A DNA stretch of 64,000 bases, from assembly GCF_006517815.1 (NCBI RefSeq), contig NZ_CP041198.1, positions 3,100,001 to 3,164,000 on the forward strand, read 5' to 3'. The stretch's first letter is position 1; each line of letters begins with the position of its first letter. This document shows, in pieces, positions 51,604 to 60,785 of the stretch. The position numbers and the translations under genes were made by a program. The notes below the pieces were generated by a model. It searched no databases. It saw only the letters and a program-made list of their open reading frames with translations, and had not been told where the DNA came from. The stretch comes from Pseudarthrobacter sp. NIBRBAC000502770. GTDB lineage: Bacteria > Actinomycetota > Actinomycetes > Actinomycetales > Micrococcaceae.

Positions 51604-53412
51604 TCAGCGCGTATCCGCATTGTCGTGCGGAAAGGGAGTGTCACTGCGGCGAACCGTATCCTGATGGAGCTCCAGGGCGCTAGTCACAAGCGCAAAGTGG
51701 CTGAAGGCCTGTGGCGTATTGCCCAGCTGCCGCCCGGCTTTTACGGCCCATTCCTCGCTCAGCAGCCCCACGTCGTTGCGCAGTTCCAGCAGCCGCTCGA
51801 AAAGTTCGCGCGATTCGTCGTGGCGCCCCGCCCCCAGCAGCGCCTCCACCAGCCAGAACGAGCAGGCCAGGAAGACCCCTTCATCCCCCGGCAGGCCGTC
51901 GTCACTCTCTTCCGGCTTGTAGCGCAGCACAAATCCGTCCTGGGTCAATTCCCGTTGGATCGCTTCGATGGTGCCCACTACCCGGGGGTCGTCGGGAGGA
52001 AGGAATCCCACGCGGGGAATCAGCAACAGGCTGGCATCCAGTTCCGGGCGGCCATAGGACTGCACGAATGTGTTGCGTTGGGCATCGAAACCATTGGCCA
52101 TGATGTCGGCGTGGATCTGGTCCCGAAGGGCCTCCCAGCGTTCCACCGGGCCCGGCAGCCCCGATTCACGCACGCCCTTCACCATGCGGTCGGCGGCAAC
52201 CCACGCCATGACCTTGGAGTGGGTGAAATGCCGGCGTGGTCCCCGCATCTCCCAGAGTCCGTTGTCCGGCTGGTCCCAGATGGTTTCCAGGTGCTCCATC
52301 AGGGCGATCTGCACATCCCATGCTTCGTCCGTGTGCTTCAGCAGCGAGTTCCGGGTCAGGGCCAGGCAGTCAAGGACCTCGCCCCAGACATCCAGCTGGA
52401 ACTGCTCCGCCGCGGCATTTCCGATCCGAACCGGGGTGGAGTTCTCGTAGCCCTTCAGCCACGGCAGTTCCATCTCCGGCAACCGCCGCTCGCCGTGGAT
52501 CCCGTACATGATCTGCAGGTCGGCGGGGTCGCCTGCCACCGCCCGGAGCAGCCAGTCCCGCCAGGCAGCAGCCTCCGCGGTGTAGCCGGCGGCCAGCAGG
52601 GCCTGCAGGGTCATGGCGGCATCCCGCAGCCAGCAGTATCGGTAGTCCCAGTTCCGCTGGCCCCCGGGCTGCTCGGGGAGGGACGTGGTGACGGCCGCGA
52701 CGATGCCCCCTGTGGGTGCGTAGGTCAGTGCCTTGAGTGTCACCAGGGAGCGGACCACCGCGTCCTGGTATTTCCCCTTGACGGTGCACTGCGAGGACCA
52801 GCCCCGCCAGAATTCGAAGGTGCTGTCGAGGACGTGCTCGGCCTCAACGCTGACCGGACGTCCCACGTGGCTTGGCGCCCAGGTCAGCACGAACGGTACC
52901 TTCTCGCCGGCACTCACCGTGAAGTCGCTGACCGTGCGCATATTTTCGCCATGCAGCGGCGCCGGCGTCACCAGGTAGACGGCATCCGGGCCGGCGATGG
53001 CATGCAGCCCACGCTTGTCCTTCCGCACCCATGGCACGATATGGCCGTAGTCGAACCTCATGACCAGCTCTCCGTGCATCTTGACGGTGCCGCTGACGCC
53101 CTCCACGATGCGGACGATGTCGGCAACGGAATCCCTGGGCGGCATGAAGTCGGTGACCCGGACCGTTCCGTCAGGCGTCTCCCACTCGGTGTCCAGCACC
53201 AGGCTGCCGTCCCGGTAGCTGCGGCGCGTGCAGGTTCCCCCTCCCTCAGGCGCCAGCAGCCAGCGTCCCGCATCAGGGGTGTCCAGCAGCGCATTGAAGC
53301 AGGCAGGGGAATCGAACCGCGGGAGGCAGAGCCAGTCGATCGAGCCTTCCTTGCTGACCAGGGCCCCGGTGTGAAGGTCGCCAACCACCGCATAATCTTC
53401 AATTCGCGCCAT
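51604..53412 (-). CDS. Glycoside hydrolase family 15 protein (glucoamylase/trehalase-like)
   Basis: A 602-aa protein with the N-terminal beta domain (residues 1-220: ARIEDYAVVGDLHTGALVS, SIDWLCLPRFDSPACF) and a catalytic (alpha/alpha)6 barrel (NWDYRYCWLRDAAMTLQAL, YGIHGERRLPE, DNGLWEMRG, and near the end FLACSFWLVEAL with the second acid region). Actinobacterial relatives include a trehalase (mycobacteria) and glucoamylases; the substrate here is open. No signal peptide is seen, so it is cytoplasmic. The ATG at 53412 is used rather than the one six codons upstream, since MARIEDYA is the family start. It is divergent from the DUF72 gene. Confidence 0.92.
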   Translation of the reverse strand: MARIEDYAVVGDLHTGALVSKEGSIDWLCLPRFDSPACFNALLDTPDAGRWLLAPEGGGTCTRRSYRDGSLVLDTEWETPDGTVRVTDFMPPRDSVADIVRIVEGVSGTVKMHGELVMRFDYGHIVPWVRKDKRGLHAIAGPDAVYLVTPAPLHGENMRTVSDFTVSAGEKVPFVLTWAPSHVGRPVSVEAEHVLDSTFEFWRGWSSQCTVKGKYQDAVVRSLVTLKALTYAPTGGIVAAVTTSLPEQPGGQRNWDYRYCWLRDAAMTLQALLAAGYTAEAAAWRDWLLRAVAGDPADLQIMYGIHGERRLPEMELPWLKGYENSTPVRIGNAAAEQFQLDVWGEVLDCLALTRNSLLKHTDEAWDVQIALMEHLETIWDQPDNGLWEMRGPRRHFTHSKVMAWVAADRMVKGVRESGLPGPVERWEALRDQIHADIMANGFDAQRNTFVQSYGRPELDASLLLIPRVGFLPPDDPRVVGTIEAIQRELTQDGFVLRYKPEESDDGLPGDEGVFLACSFWLVEALLGAGRHDESRELFERLLELRNDVGLLSEEWAVKAGRQLGNTPQAFSHFALVTSALELHQDTVRRSDTPFPHDNADTR

Positions 53413-53474
53413 GACAACACCCTGCCACACAGAGCTCCGAACGGAAGGGGAATACCAGGTGTAGCGTGAGGCAA

Positions 53475-54206
53475 ATGGCGATCCATATCGGCACCTCCGG
53501 CTGGAGCTATGACCACTGGGAGAACGTCCTGTACCCGCCCGGACTGCCCGTCCGGGACAGGCTCCAAAGCTACGTCTCCAGGTTCAACACGGTTGAGTTG
53601 AACGCCAGCTTCTACCGGTGGCCCCGGGACACCACCTTTGCTGGCTGGAACCGGCGGCTGCCGCCCGGTTTCACTATGTCCGTCAAGGCTCCCCGCGGCC
53701 TGACCCACGCACGCAAGCTCTATTCACCGGAGGTCTGGATTGAGCGCATTGCCCGGTGCTGGCATGAGCTGGGGGACAAGCGGGCGGTGCTCCTGGTCCA
53801 GCTGCCCCCGCAACTGGAGCGCGACGACGCACGGCTGGACTATTTCCTTGCTGCGCTTCCGTCCTGGATCAGGGTGGCCGTGGAGTTCCGGCACGCCAGC
53901 TGGGACTCGCCCGAGGTGTACGCCTTGCTGGAGCGGCACCAGGCGGCTTACTGCGTCATGAGCGGCGCCAACCTTCCATGCGTCCTGCGGACCACCGCGC
54001 CTTTCGCTTACGTCCGGCTGCATGGGCCGGACCACGAGCACCTGTACGGGGGCTCCTATTCGGATGCGGACATGCACTGGTGGGCGGACCGCATCCGCGA
54101 GTGGGACAGTGCGGGCATCGACGTTTTCGCGTACTTCAACAACGACGGCGGCGGGAACGCCGTACGGAACGCCTGGACCCTGCGCGGGATCCTGGGCGCA
54201 GGCTGA
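53475..54206 (+). CDS. DUF72 family protein
   Basis: A 243-aa TIM-barrel protein. Signature segments are IHIGTSGWSYDHWENVLYP, VELNASFYRWP, FTMSVKAPRGLTHARKL, LLVQLPPQ, AVEFRHASW and AYVRLHGPDHEHLYGG. The ATG at 53475 has GTGAGG just before it; a GTG 9 nt upstream is the alternative. The biochemical role of DUF72 is unknown. Confidence 0.85.
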   Translation: MAIHIGTSGWSYDHWENVLYPPGLPVRDRLQSYVSRFNTVELNASFYRWPRDTTFAGWNRRLPPGFTMSVKAPRGLTHARKLYSPEVWIERIARCWHELGDKRAVLLVQLPPQLERDDARLDYFLAALPSWIRVAVEFRHASWDSPEVYALLERHQAAYCVMSGANLPCVLRTTAPFAYVRLHGPDHEHLYGGSYSDADMHWWADRIREWDSAGIDVFAYFNNDGGGNAVRNAWTLRGILGAG

Positions 54207-54238
54207 AGGCTGCCGCCGCCCTGTGGCAGAGTTAGGGC

Positions 54239-55351
54239 ATGGACACGGCTCCGCAGAACCCAGCCCGGGACAACGCCCACGCGCCACGGCAGGACAAGAT
54301 AGGCCAGTACGCGTTGTCCGGAAGCCGCTTCTTCCGTTTGGCGCATTGGGTGTCCGACTCGGTCAACGATGTCCGGATCACGCTGGCCAAGCGGTGGAAG
54401 TTCGTGCCGCAGACCATCGCCTACCAGGGCTACGGTTCCACCACGCGGGTCAGGGTGCTGGGGCGCGTGCTGCTGACCCACAAACCGCTGCCGGGGAGCA
54501 AAGCCGAGCACGAGGCTAAAAACGGAAACCAGAACATCCGCGGCTGGCGCGCCTTCACCGGGGTGCCGCTGCAGTTTACCGACGTCGAGATCACCATCGG
54601 GGACGTCGTCACCCACGTCACGGCTGACCGGGGCGGACTGGTCGACACCGAGGTGGATGTACAACTGTCCCCCGGCTGGCACACCGCAATCCTGCGCGCG
54701 GAGGGGACCGACCCGGCGGAGGCTTTGATCCAGGTGATCGCACCCGGTGTGGAATTCGGCATCGTGTCCGACATCGACGACACCGTCATGGTGACCGCCC
54801 TGCCCCGTCCCTTCCTGGCGCTGTGGAACACCTTCGTGCTCAGCGAACGGGCACGCATGGCCACGCCCGGCATGGCCGTGCTGCTGGACCGCCTGACACT
54901 TGAACATCCCGACGCCCCGGTCATCTACCTCTCCACCGGCCCCTGGAACGCAGCCCCCACGCTGGGACGCTTCCTGACCCGCAACATGTACCCCAAGGGC
55001 ACGCTGCTGCTGACGGACTGGGGCCTTACCCAGGACCGCTGGTTCCGCAGCGGCCAGGACCACAAGCACCGCAACCTGGAGCGGCTCGCCCAGGAGTTCC
55101 CGGACATGCGGTGGCTCCTGATCGGCGACAACGGCCAGCATGACGAAGCCATCTACTCGGCTTTCGCCGCCGAAAACCCGGAAAAGGTCGCGGCAATCGC
55201 GATCAGGCAGCTGTCCGTCAGCGAATCGGTATTCGCCGGCGGCCACTCCGAGGACGGGGACCACACTACTTCCCGCGTGCCGTGGATCTACTCCCCCGAC
55301 GGCGCCGGCATCGCCAAGCAGCTGGCCTTGCTGGACCTGCTGCGCGGCTGA
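54239..55351 (+). CDS. App1-type phosphatase domain protein (DUF2183)
   Basis: A 370-aa HAD-superfamily protein of the App1/DUF2183 type, related to yeast phosphatidate phosphatase App1. Motif I is FGIVSDIDDTVMVT (DxDDT), motif II is VIYLSTGPWN, motif III is RNLERLAQEFPDMRWLLIGDNGQHDEAIY. The N-terminal 170 residues form a beta-rich domain. There is no membrane segment. The stop is 4 bp from the convergent GH1 stop. The lipid substrate is plausible but unproven. Confidence 0.88.
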   Translation: MDTAPQNPARDNAHAPRQDKIGQYALSGSRFFRLAHWVSDSVNDVRITLAKRWKFVPQTIAYQGYGSTTRVRVLGRVLLTHKPLPGSKAEHEAKNGNQNIRGWRAFTGVPLQFTDVEITIGDVVTHVTADRGGLVDTEVDVQLSPGWHTAILRAEGTDPAEALIQVIAPGVEFGIVSDIDDTVMVTALPRPFLALWNTFVLSERARMATPGMAVLLDRLTLEHPDAPVIYLSTGPWNAAPTLGRFLTRNMYPKGTLLLTDWGLTQDRWFRSGQDHKHRNLERLAQEFPDMRWLLIGDNGQHDEAIYSAFAAENPEKVAAIAIRQLSVSESVFAGGHSEDGDHTTSRVPWIYSPDGAGIAKQLALLDLLRG

Positions 55352-55355
55352 CTAC

Positions 55356-56900
55356 TCAGGGGTTGGCCAACAGGTCATCGGCGCCGGGGAGGTCGTCGCT
55401 GGGCAGCATGTCCGGAACCACTGCCTGGGCGATTGCGGCCTCGGCAGCGGCTGCCAGGTCGCGTTCTTCGATGAGTTCCTGGAACCAGAAGTAGGAGGCC
55501 TTGGGCGTGCGCTCCAGTGTTTCGAAGTCAACGTGCAGCAGCCCGAACGGCTGCTTGTAGCCGGCGGACCATTCGAAGTTGTCCAGGAACGACCACACAT
55601 AGTAGCCGCGCAGGTCCACGGACTCGGCGACCCCACCGGGGGCGGTGGCCCGCAACGCCGTTTCAAGGTGGTCGGAAATGTACTTCAGCCGGCGTTCATC
55701 CGGGATGAACCGGGTGTTGGTGGACTTGTCCCGGACAATGATGTCCTCGAAACTGGCACCGCCTTCGGTGATGATCACCGGCGGCAGGTTGGGGTACCGG
55801 TCCGCCATCTCCTTCAGGGCCACCGCCATGTACTCCGGTTTGACCGGCCAGCCGTACGCCGTGATGTCCGCCTCCGGCCACGTCTCCACGTGGAACGGTG
55901 TTGCCCCGCTGCCTGTTGCGCTGAGGTCGCTGCCCATGGCTTCCGCCATGCTTGACGGCACGGTGCCGCCGCCGGGTCCAGCCGCCACCTTGGTAGGCAT
56001 GTAGTAGTTGAGCCCGTAGAAGTCCAGGGGCTGGGAGATGATCTCCATGTCTTCGTCCGGGTGCTCGAAGGAACTGAAGAACTTGGCCGCACGGATCAGG
56101 TCCGGGTATTTGCCTGTCAGGACCGGGTCCGCGTACAGCCGGTTCTGGCCAAGGTCCATGACCCCGGCGCTGATCTTGTCCAGCGGATTGATCGAGTTCG
56201 GCACCATGGGTGAGTACACATTGGTCATCCCGATCTCGCCCGGCACCTTCGCTGCGCGCAGCGCCTGCACGGCGAGCCCATGGCCCAGCAGCTGGTGGTG
56301 GACGGTGGGAAACGCGCCCAGGGCCAGTTCCTTGCCGGGCGAGTGCAGGCCGAAGGCGTAGCCGTTCGCGCTGACCGTTGCCGGTTCGTTGATGGTGACC
56401 CAGCGGGCCACCCTGTCCCCGAACGCCTCGGCCACCAGGGCGGCATATTCGCCCAGCCGGTAGGCCGTATCGCGGTTCATCCAGCCGCCCGCTTCGTCCA
56501 GCTCCAGGGGTGTGTCCCAGTGGTAGATGGTGGCCATGGGCGAGATCCCGTTCGCCAGGAGCTGGTCCAGGAGCCGGTCGTAGAAGGCCAACCCCGCGCG
56601 GTTGGCCGGGCCGGTTCCGCCGGGCTGGATGCGCGGCCAGGAGAAGGAGAACCGGTAGGAGTCCACGCCAAGCTGCTTCAGCAGGGCCACGTCCTGCGGC
56701 ATCCGGTGGTAGTGGTCAGTGGCCACCACCGGGCTGTGGTCCTCCACGATGGCACCCGGTTTCGCGGCGAACCTGTCCCAGCCGGAAGGTCCACGGCCGT
56801 CTTCGTCCAGGGCTCCCTCGATCTGGAATGCAGCGGTTGCGACGCCAAGCGTGAACCCCGGGGGGATGAGCGCTGCGAGGTCCTTGGCGGTGATGTGCAT
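55356..56900 (-). CDS. GH1 family beta-glucosidase
   Basis: A 514-aa retaining glycosidase that cleaves terminal beta-glucosides or related sugars in the cytoplasm. The N-terminal GVATAAFQIEGALDEDGRGPSGWD and SYRFSFSWPRIQP are family signatures. The acid/base Glu is in WVTINEPATVSANGYAFGLHSPG and the nucleophile in VIITEGGASFED (ITEGG in place of the usual ITENG). The sugar-contacting YYVWSFLDNFEWSAGY is intact. The C-terminus carries an acidic Ala-rich tail of about 40 residues. No transporter is adjacent. Confidence 0.95.
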   Translation of the reverse strand: MHITAKDLAALIPPGFTLGVATAAFQIEGALDEDGRGPSGWDRFAAKPGAIVEDHSPVVATDHYHRMPQDVALLKQLGVDSYRFSFSWPRIQPGGTGPANRAGLAFYDRLLDQLLANGISPMATIYHWDTPLELDEAGGWMNRDTAYRLGEYAALVAEAFGDRVARWVTINEPATVSANGYAFGLHSPGKELALGAFPTVHHQLLGHGLAVQALRAAKVPGEIGMTNVYSPMVPNSINPLDKISAGVMDLGQNRLYADPVLTGKYPDLIRAAKFFSSFEHPDEDMEIISQPLDFYGLNYYMPTKVAAGPGGGTVPSSMAEAMGSDLSATGSGATPFHVETWPEADITAYGWPVKPEYMAVALKEMADRYPNLPPVIITEGGASFEDIIVRDKSTNTRFIPDERRLKYISDHLETALRATAPGGVAESVDLRGYYVWSFLDNFEWSAGYKQPFGLLHVDFETLERTPKASYFWFQELIEERDLAAAAEAAIAQAVVPDMLPSDDLPGADDLLANP

Positions 56901-56997
56901 GGGGGTCCAGCCTTTTGGTCACGGAAGTTTGGTACGTCCCAGAATGTCACAGCGCAGGACCGCTGACGAGCAGCAACTCCGCGCCGGGCACCGGCGC

Positions 56998-57375
56998 CTA
57001 CTGTGACCCGAAGAGGAACTCCTTGGCGTGCGCCACCGCCTTCCGGAAGGCGTCATTGCGGAGGGTCACCAGGTGCTCCGAGTCGCCGTCGGTCGGTTCA
57101 AGATACCCGGTATAGCCGGGCCGCAGGACCCAGATGTCTCCCGCCGGCGGCAGGTAGAACACGCCAAAGGACCGCTGCTGACTCTCGTCGGCCGTCCAGA
57201 CCGGGACCACCGCCAGGGCAGCTCCCGTGGCCGGATTGATCCATTGCGCCCGCGGCAGCGGCTGTTCGTGCGCCTCGGGATCCAGGAAGGGTGCGGTTCC
57301 CGGGCCCCAGCGCTGTTCAAAGCGCTCATGGAATGCGGGAATGAGGTGTGAATCGTAGCGCCGCCAGTCGCTCAT
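56998..57375 (-). CDS. Hypothetical protein (125 aa)
   Basis: Starts MSDWRRYDSHLIPAFHERFE at ATG 57375 (GGAGG about 11 nt upstream). It includes a Trp/Pro-rich centre (AALAVVPVWTADE, FGVFYLPPAGDIWVLRP) and a helical end (AFRKAVAHAKEFLFG). No family recognised; soluble. It lies on the same strand as, and 91 bp downstream of, the J-domain gene. Confidence 0.6.
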   Translation of the reverse strand: MSDWRRYDSHLIPAFHERFEQRWGPGTAPFLDPEAHEQPLPRAQWINPATGAALAVVPVWTADESQQRSFGVFYLPPAGDIWVLRPGYTGYLEPTDGDSEHLVTLRNDAFRKAVAHAKEFLFGSQ

Positions 57376-57465
57376 ACAGCTTTGCGCCTCCTTGGATGAT
57401 GGGGACTGCTTTTGATTGGTTCCCCGGTTCAGGGCCGGGGCCGAGTTCAGGCGCACTGCCCGGCA

Positions 57466-57840
57466 TCAGGCCCACGGCCCGCTTTCCCACCGCACCGGGG
57501 TGATGCGGATGACAGGTCCGGGCCCGCGGCCGGGACTGCGGACTTTTCGGACCGGAACCACGGTGGGTGCCCCCGCAGCCAATCGTCTGTCGTAGTCCGC
57601 ACGGCGCCCGGGATCACTGAGCACGTAAAACGCCTGCATGATTCCCAGGAGTTCGTCACGCTGCGCCGGGGCGCCGTCCGTTACCGGGTTTCCCGGTGGC
57701 CGTTCGTGCACGTCCTTGCGCCCGCCGCCCATGTCGGGATGGTGGCTGCGCATGAGGACCCGGTACGCATGGGAGATCTCCTGCCGGGTGGCTTCCCGGC
57801 CTACGCCCAGGACGGCGTAGTAGTCGGGGACATCCGTCAT
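57466..57840 (-). CDS. J-domain protein (DnaJ/CbpA-like)
   Basis: A 124-aa co-chaperone. Residues 5-90 form a J domain with DYYAVLGVGREATRQEISHAYR, the DnaK-activating HPD in SHHPDMGG, and FYVLSDPGRRADYDRRL. An insert in the loop after HPD (about residues 38-60) makes it longer than usual. The short basic tail (VVPVRKVRSPGRGPGPV) lacks a client-binding domain. The ATG at 57840 has GGAGG upstream. It is downstream of Hsp20 on the same strand, so a heat-shock operon is likely. Confidence 0.85.
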   Translation of the reverse strand: MTDVPDYYAVLGVGREATRQEISHAYRVLMRSHHPDMGGGRKDVHERPPGNPVTDGAPAQRDELLGIMQAFYVLSDPGRRADYDRRLAAGAPTVVPVRKVRSPGRGPGPVIRITPVRWESGPWA

Positions 57841-57862
57841 CCCAGCCTCCTGTTCCACCGGC

Positions 57863-57886
57863 GCCCCTGCCGGGATGGGCAGGGGC
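57863..57886 (-). other. Hairpin between hsp20 and the J-domain gene
   Basis: GCCCCTGCC (57863-57871) pairs with GGCAGGGGC (57878-57886). It lies in the 59-bp gap of the operon and may attenuate or process the mRNA. No T-run. Confidence 0.4.
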
Positions 57887-57899
57887 CCGCGGGAAGAAC

Positions 57900-58328
57900 C
57901 TATGTATTGATCTCCTGCATCCCGCCCTGCTGGGTCTGGATCTCGATCTTGCGCGGCTTGGCCTGTTCGGCAACCGGAATCCGCAGGGTGAGGACACCTT
58001 GGTCGTAGCTGGCCTTGATCTTCTCGGTGTCCAGGGTGTCACCCAGGATCAACTGGCGGCTGAATACGCCGCGGGGACGTTCCGAGGCCACGAGCTCCAC
58101 ATTGGGCTGCGTGGGGTCCTGCCGCTCGGCCCGCACGGTCAGGACGTTCCGTTCAACGTTCAGGTCAAGCGAGTCCACCTTCACGCCGGGAAGGTCGAAC
58201 GCCACGACGAATTCGCCGTCCTCCTGCCAGGCGTCCATGGGCATCGCGGCCGGACGCGCGGGGGTTCCGAAGACCTGCTGCGTGAGCCGGTCCAGCTCAC
58301 GGAACGGGTCGGTGCGCATCAACATCAT
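57900..58328 (-). CDS. Hsp20/alpha-crystallin small heat-shock protein
   Basis: A 142-aa ATP-independent holdase. The alpha-crystallin domain runs from about residue 33 to 130, with [30 protein letters not shown] strands, [16 protein letters not shown] and the conserved GVLTLRIPV (G-x-L core), followed by an IEIQ tail. The ATG at 58328 (a second ATG follows directly) lies 58 bp from an inverted repeat shared with the divergent MerR-type gene. Confidence 0.93.
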   Translation of the reverse strand: MMLMRTDPFRELDRLTQQVFGTPARPAAMPMDAWQEDGEFVVAFDLPGVKVDSLDLNVERNVLTVRAERQDPTQPNVELVASERPRGVFSRQLILGDTLDTEKIKASYDQGVLTLRIPVAEQAKPRKIEIQTQQGGMQEINT

Positions 58329-58385
58329 TTCCCACTCCTTCAGCTTCCAAGGTGATGGATCTGCGTCTTCTGTCCATTGCCACCT

Positions 58386-58409
58386 AATCTATGGCAGTGA
58401 ATATAGATT
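58386..58409. promoter_or_regulatory. Inverted repeat in the hsp20/MerR intergenic region
   Basis: AATCTAT (58386-58392) and ATAGATT (58403-58409) form a 7-bp dyad with a 10-bp spacer in an AT-rich 143-bp divergent gap. It does not look like the classical HAIR box of HspR (CTTGAGT-N7-ACTCAAG), so a different specificity is implied. Confidence 0.5.
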
Positions 58410-58471
58410 TTTTATAGCACTCGTGGAAAACTGAAGCAAGGCACCGGCCGGAACGAATTTTGGGAGTACAG

Positions 58472-58789
58472 ATGGCAGATCCTGGGGCGGGGCGGCCCGC
58501 GCGTCCGCCCGGTTCGCGGGCCCTTTACGCCATTTCGGTGGCCGCGGAGCTCACGGGCACCGGGCAGCAGAACATCAGGCTTTACGAGACACGGGGGCTG
58601 TTGACGCCCTCCAGGACGGCGGGCGGTACCCGGCAGTACAGCGACGACGATATCGCCGTCCTGCAGCGGATCGGAGAACTCCTTGAGGAGGGGCTTAACC
58701 TGGCAGGCATTGCCAAGGTCCTGGAACTGGAGGCAGCGAACGTGGAACTGCACCGGGCCCTGAAGCGGGCAAGGTCCCGGCCGCAGTGA
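58472..58789 (+). CDS. MerR family regulator, HspR-like
   Basis: A 105-aa repressor. The helix-turn-helix is at about residues 20-80 (ALYAISVAAELTGTGQQNIRLYETRGLLTPSRTAGGTRQYSDDDI in family outline), with RIGELLEEGLNLAGIAKVLELE as the dimer helix start. The sequence type (QNIRLYE, GGTR) is closest to HspR. It lacks a long effector domain, as HspR does. The ATG at 58472 has GGGAG 5 nt upstream; a TTG 12 nt earlier is possible. It is divergent from hsp20, so regulation of the heat-shock genes is likely. Confidence 0.85.
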   Translation: MADPGAGRPARPPGSRALYAISVAAELTGTGQQNIRLYETRGLLTPSRTAGGTRQYSDDDIAVLQRIGELLEEGLNLAGIAKVLELEAANVELHRALKRARSRPQ

Positions 58790-58808
58790 CGCGGCTCCGC
58801 GGGCGGTC

Positions 58809-59606
58809 TTAGTCCAGGCCGGATTCTTCCTTGGAGAGCTCCCCCGTTACCGGTTCGCCCGGAATCCTTGCCGTCCGCCAGGTATCCAGGGCGATGACTC
58901 CGCCCAGGATGAGCAGCGACAGCGAGAAGGATGCCAGGGTGTCGGTGGGCCAGTGGTAGCCCAGGTAGAGCCGGCTGACGATGGCAAGGATGATCCCGAT
59001 CCCGGCCCCGATGAATCCGAACACCGCTGCCCGGGGGTTCCGGCGCCGGGAGAAGATCAGGTAGGCGCCCACCAGCAGGAAATCGCAGGCCCCCAGGACG
59101 TGCCCGGACGGGTAGGAGAAGGTCTGGTCCGCGCCGAACAGCATTTGGTCCACCGGCGGCCGCGAGCGCTGGACGATGTGCAGGATGATCTGGGAGACGA
59201 TCACCCCTGCCAGCATCGCGGACGCCAGCAGGATGGGGCGCCAGGCATGCTTGGCTGCGAATCCCCAGATAAGGATCACCACCAGCACGATGATGGGCAG
59301 CGCGATGGGGCCGAAGAATATGGCCAGGAAGATCATGAAGGCGGTAAGTGCGGCTGAGCGGGTTGTGAGCAGCCAGTCATGCACCGGGTGGTCCGCGACG
59401 GTGAGGCCGTCCGCCTGCAGCACGCTGACCAGTGTGGCAATGAAGAGCGCCAGCCCCACGACGGCCAGGATGACCGATGCCCGGTAAAGTCGGCGCCGGT
59501 CGGCGGCATCGACGTAGCGTTCCTCCACGACGAACTTTTCATGGAAGGCGTGCCACCTGCCGGACTTAGCCCCCGCGGCTGCGGAACCTGCTGATTTCTG
59601 TGCCAA
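58809..59606 (-). CDS. PAP2-superfamily phosphatase
   Basis: Integral-membrane phosphatase, 265 aa with about six helices. The tripartite motif is complete: VQRSRPPVDQ (motif 1), YPSGHVLG (motif 2) and SRLYLGYHWPTD (motif 3). Possible substrates are undecaprenyl diphosphate or phosphatidate. The first usable start is TTG at 59606, with AGGGACGGG further upstream. The N-terminal 40 residues are cytoplasmic and charged. It is not clearly linked to its neighbours. Confidence 0.88.
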   Translation of the reverse strand: MAQKSAGSAAAGAKSGRWHAFHEKFVVEERYVDAADRRRLYRASVILAVVGLALFIATLVSVLQADGLTVADHPVHDWLLTTRSAALTAFMIFLAIFFGPIALPIIVLVVILIWGFAAKHAWRPILLASAMLAGVIVSQIILHIVQRSRPPVDQMLFGADQTFSYPSGHVLGACDFLLVGAYLIFSRRRNPRAAVFGFIGAGIGIILAIVSRLYLGYHWPTDTLASFSLSLLILGGVIALDTWRTARIPGEPVTGELSKEESGLD

Positions 59607-59772
59607 TGTGCTGCCCGTCCCTGCGCCCTGGTGAGTGCACGCCGGATGGGCGTGCTGTGTGAATGCCTAGCCTGAAGATTATCCCCATGTAGGGCCGTTC
59701 GCTCCATCACCGGGCCGGAAGGACGGCCGGCGGCCACGGCGGCGGCCAGTAGGAGCCGGCAGTGGACCGGAC

Positions 59773-59803
59773 AGGAGCCGGAAGCTCACGGCTTCCGGCT
59801 CCT
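59773..59803 (-). terminator. Hairpin after the epimerase gene
   Basis: AGGAGCCGGAAGC (59773-59785) pairs with GCTTCCGGCTCCT (59791-59803), a 13-bp perfect stem. It lies 59 bp beyond the epimerase stop on the minus strand. Confidence 0.6.
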
Positions 59804-59861
59804 TGGACGATCCCGTGCCAACCCCTGGCTGGCCTTCGGACCGTTTGCTGCGTACCTGGTC

Positions 59862-60740
59862 CTAGGCCTGGTCCTCCCCGGAGCCCGGGCCGCCTGCTGC
59901 GTGGTTCCGCCAGCTGTGCTCGGGCTCGTAGCCCAACAGCCGGCGCGCCTTGTCGATGGAAAGCATCGTTTCGTGCTCGCCCAGTTCCTTGGTGACCTTG
60001 ACGCCGGGAAACACCTCGGCGGCGAGGCCGGCGCTGGAACGGCTCATCACGGTGTCGGCATTGGCGATGATGAAGGCCTCGAACCCCGGCTTGGCGTTCT
60101 CCAGCGCCCGGGCTACGGCCTGGGCGCCGTCCCGGCCGTCGATGTAGCCCCACAGGTTCCACTTCCGAAGCGTCGGGTCGGCATCGAAGGAGGGGAACTT
60201 TTCGTAGTCGGCTTCATCCATGACGTTGGAGAACCGCAGGCCCGTGATGCTCAGCTCCGGGTCCCACCGCGTCATTTCCACGGCCATCCGCTCCTCGAGG
60301 GTCTTCACCAGGGAGTACGTGCTTTCCGGACGCGGCGGGTATTCCTCATCCACGGGAATGTAGGGCGGGTCGATGTCGAACGGAAGCCCCAGCACGGTCT
60401 CGCTGGAGGCGTACACCACCTTCTTGATCCCGGCGCGCCGCGCGGCCTGGAAGACGTTGTAGGTGGACAGCATATTGTTCTCGAAGGTTGCTGCGTCCGG
60501 AAGGATGCCCGGGGCGGGAATCGCACCCAGGTGCACCACGGCGTCGAACCCCTCATGCCTGTCGTCCACCCCCAGCAGGGCGTCCACAACATGCCCGTAG
60601 TTGCGCAGGTCCACCACCAGGAGTTCGGGGCTGCGTTCACCTGCCCGGTCCAGGGTGAGGACCTGGTGGCCGTCGTCGGTGAGCCGGCGCACCACGTGCC
60701 GTCCCAGTTTTCCGGTTCCGCCTGTAACGGCAATTCTCAT
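59862..60740 (-). CDS. NAD-dependent epimerase/dehydratase family protein
   Basis: Extended SDR, 292 aa. It has the Rossmann TGGTGKLGRHVV at the N-terminus, VVHLGAIPAPG, the catalytic-type YSLVK (Tyr and Lys) and LRFSNVMDE. SSETVLGLPF carries the catalytic Ser/Thr region. The ATG at 60740 has AAGGAAA upstream. The substrate (nucleotide sugar or uronate) is undetermined; the family also contains uronate dehydrogenases, which this resembles in length. Confidence 0.88.
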   Translation of the reverse strand: MRIAVTGGTGKLGRHVVRRLTDDGHQVLTLDRAGERSPELLVVDLRNYGHVVDALLGVDDRHEGFDAVVHLGAIPAPGILPDAATFENNMLSTYNVFQAARRAGIKKVVYASSETVLGLPFDIDPPYIPVDEEYPPRPESTYSLVKTLEERMAVEMTRWDPELSITGLRFSNVMDEADYEKFPSFDADPTLRKWNLWGYIDGRDGAQAVARALENAKPGFEAFIIANADTVMSRSSAGLAAEVFPGVKVTKELGEHETMLSIDKARRLLGYEPEHSWRNHAAGGPGSGEDQA

Positions 60741-60785
60741 CAGTGTTTCCTTCTGTTGGAGTGCGTTCACCGTGCGGTGTTTCGG

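Noticed and set aside
51625-53469. Long open frame opposite the GH15 gene
   Set aside because: Low-complexity His/Arg/Gln-rich product without motifs, while the minus strand encodes a complete GH15 protein.
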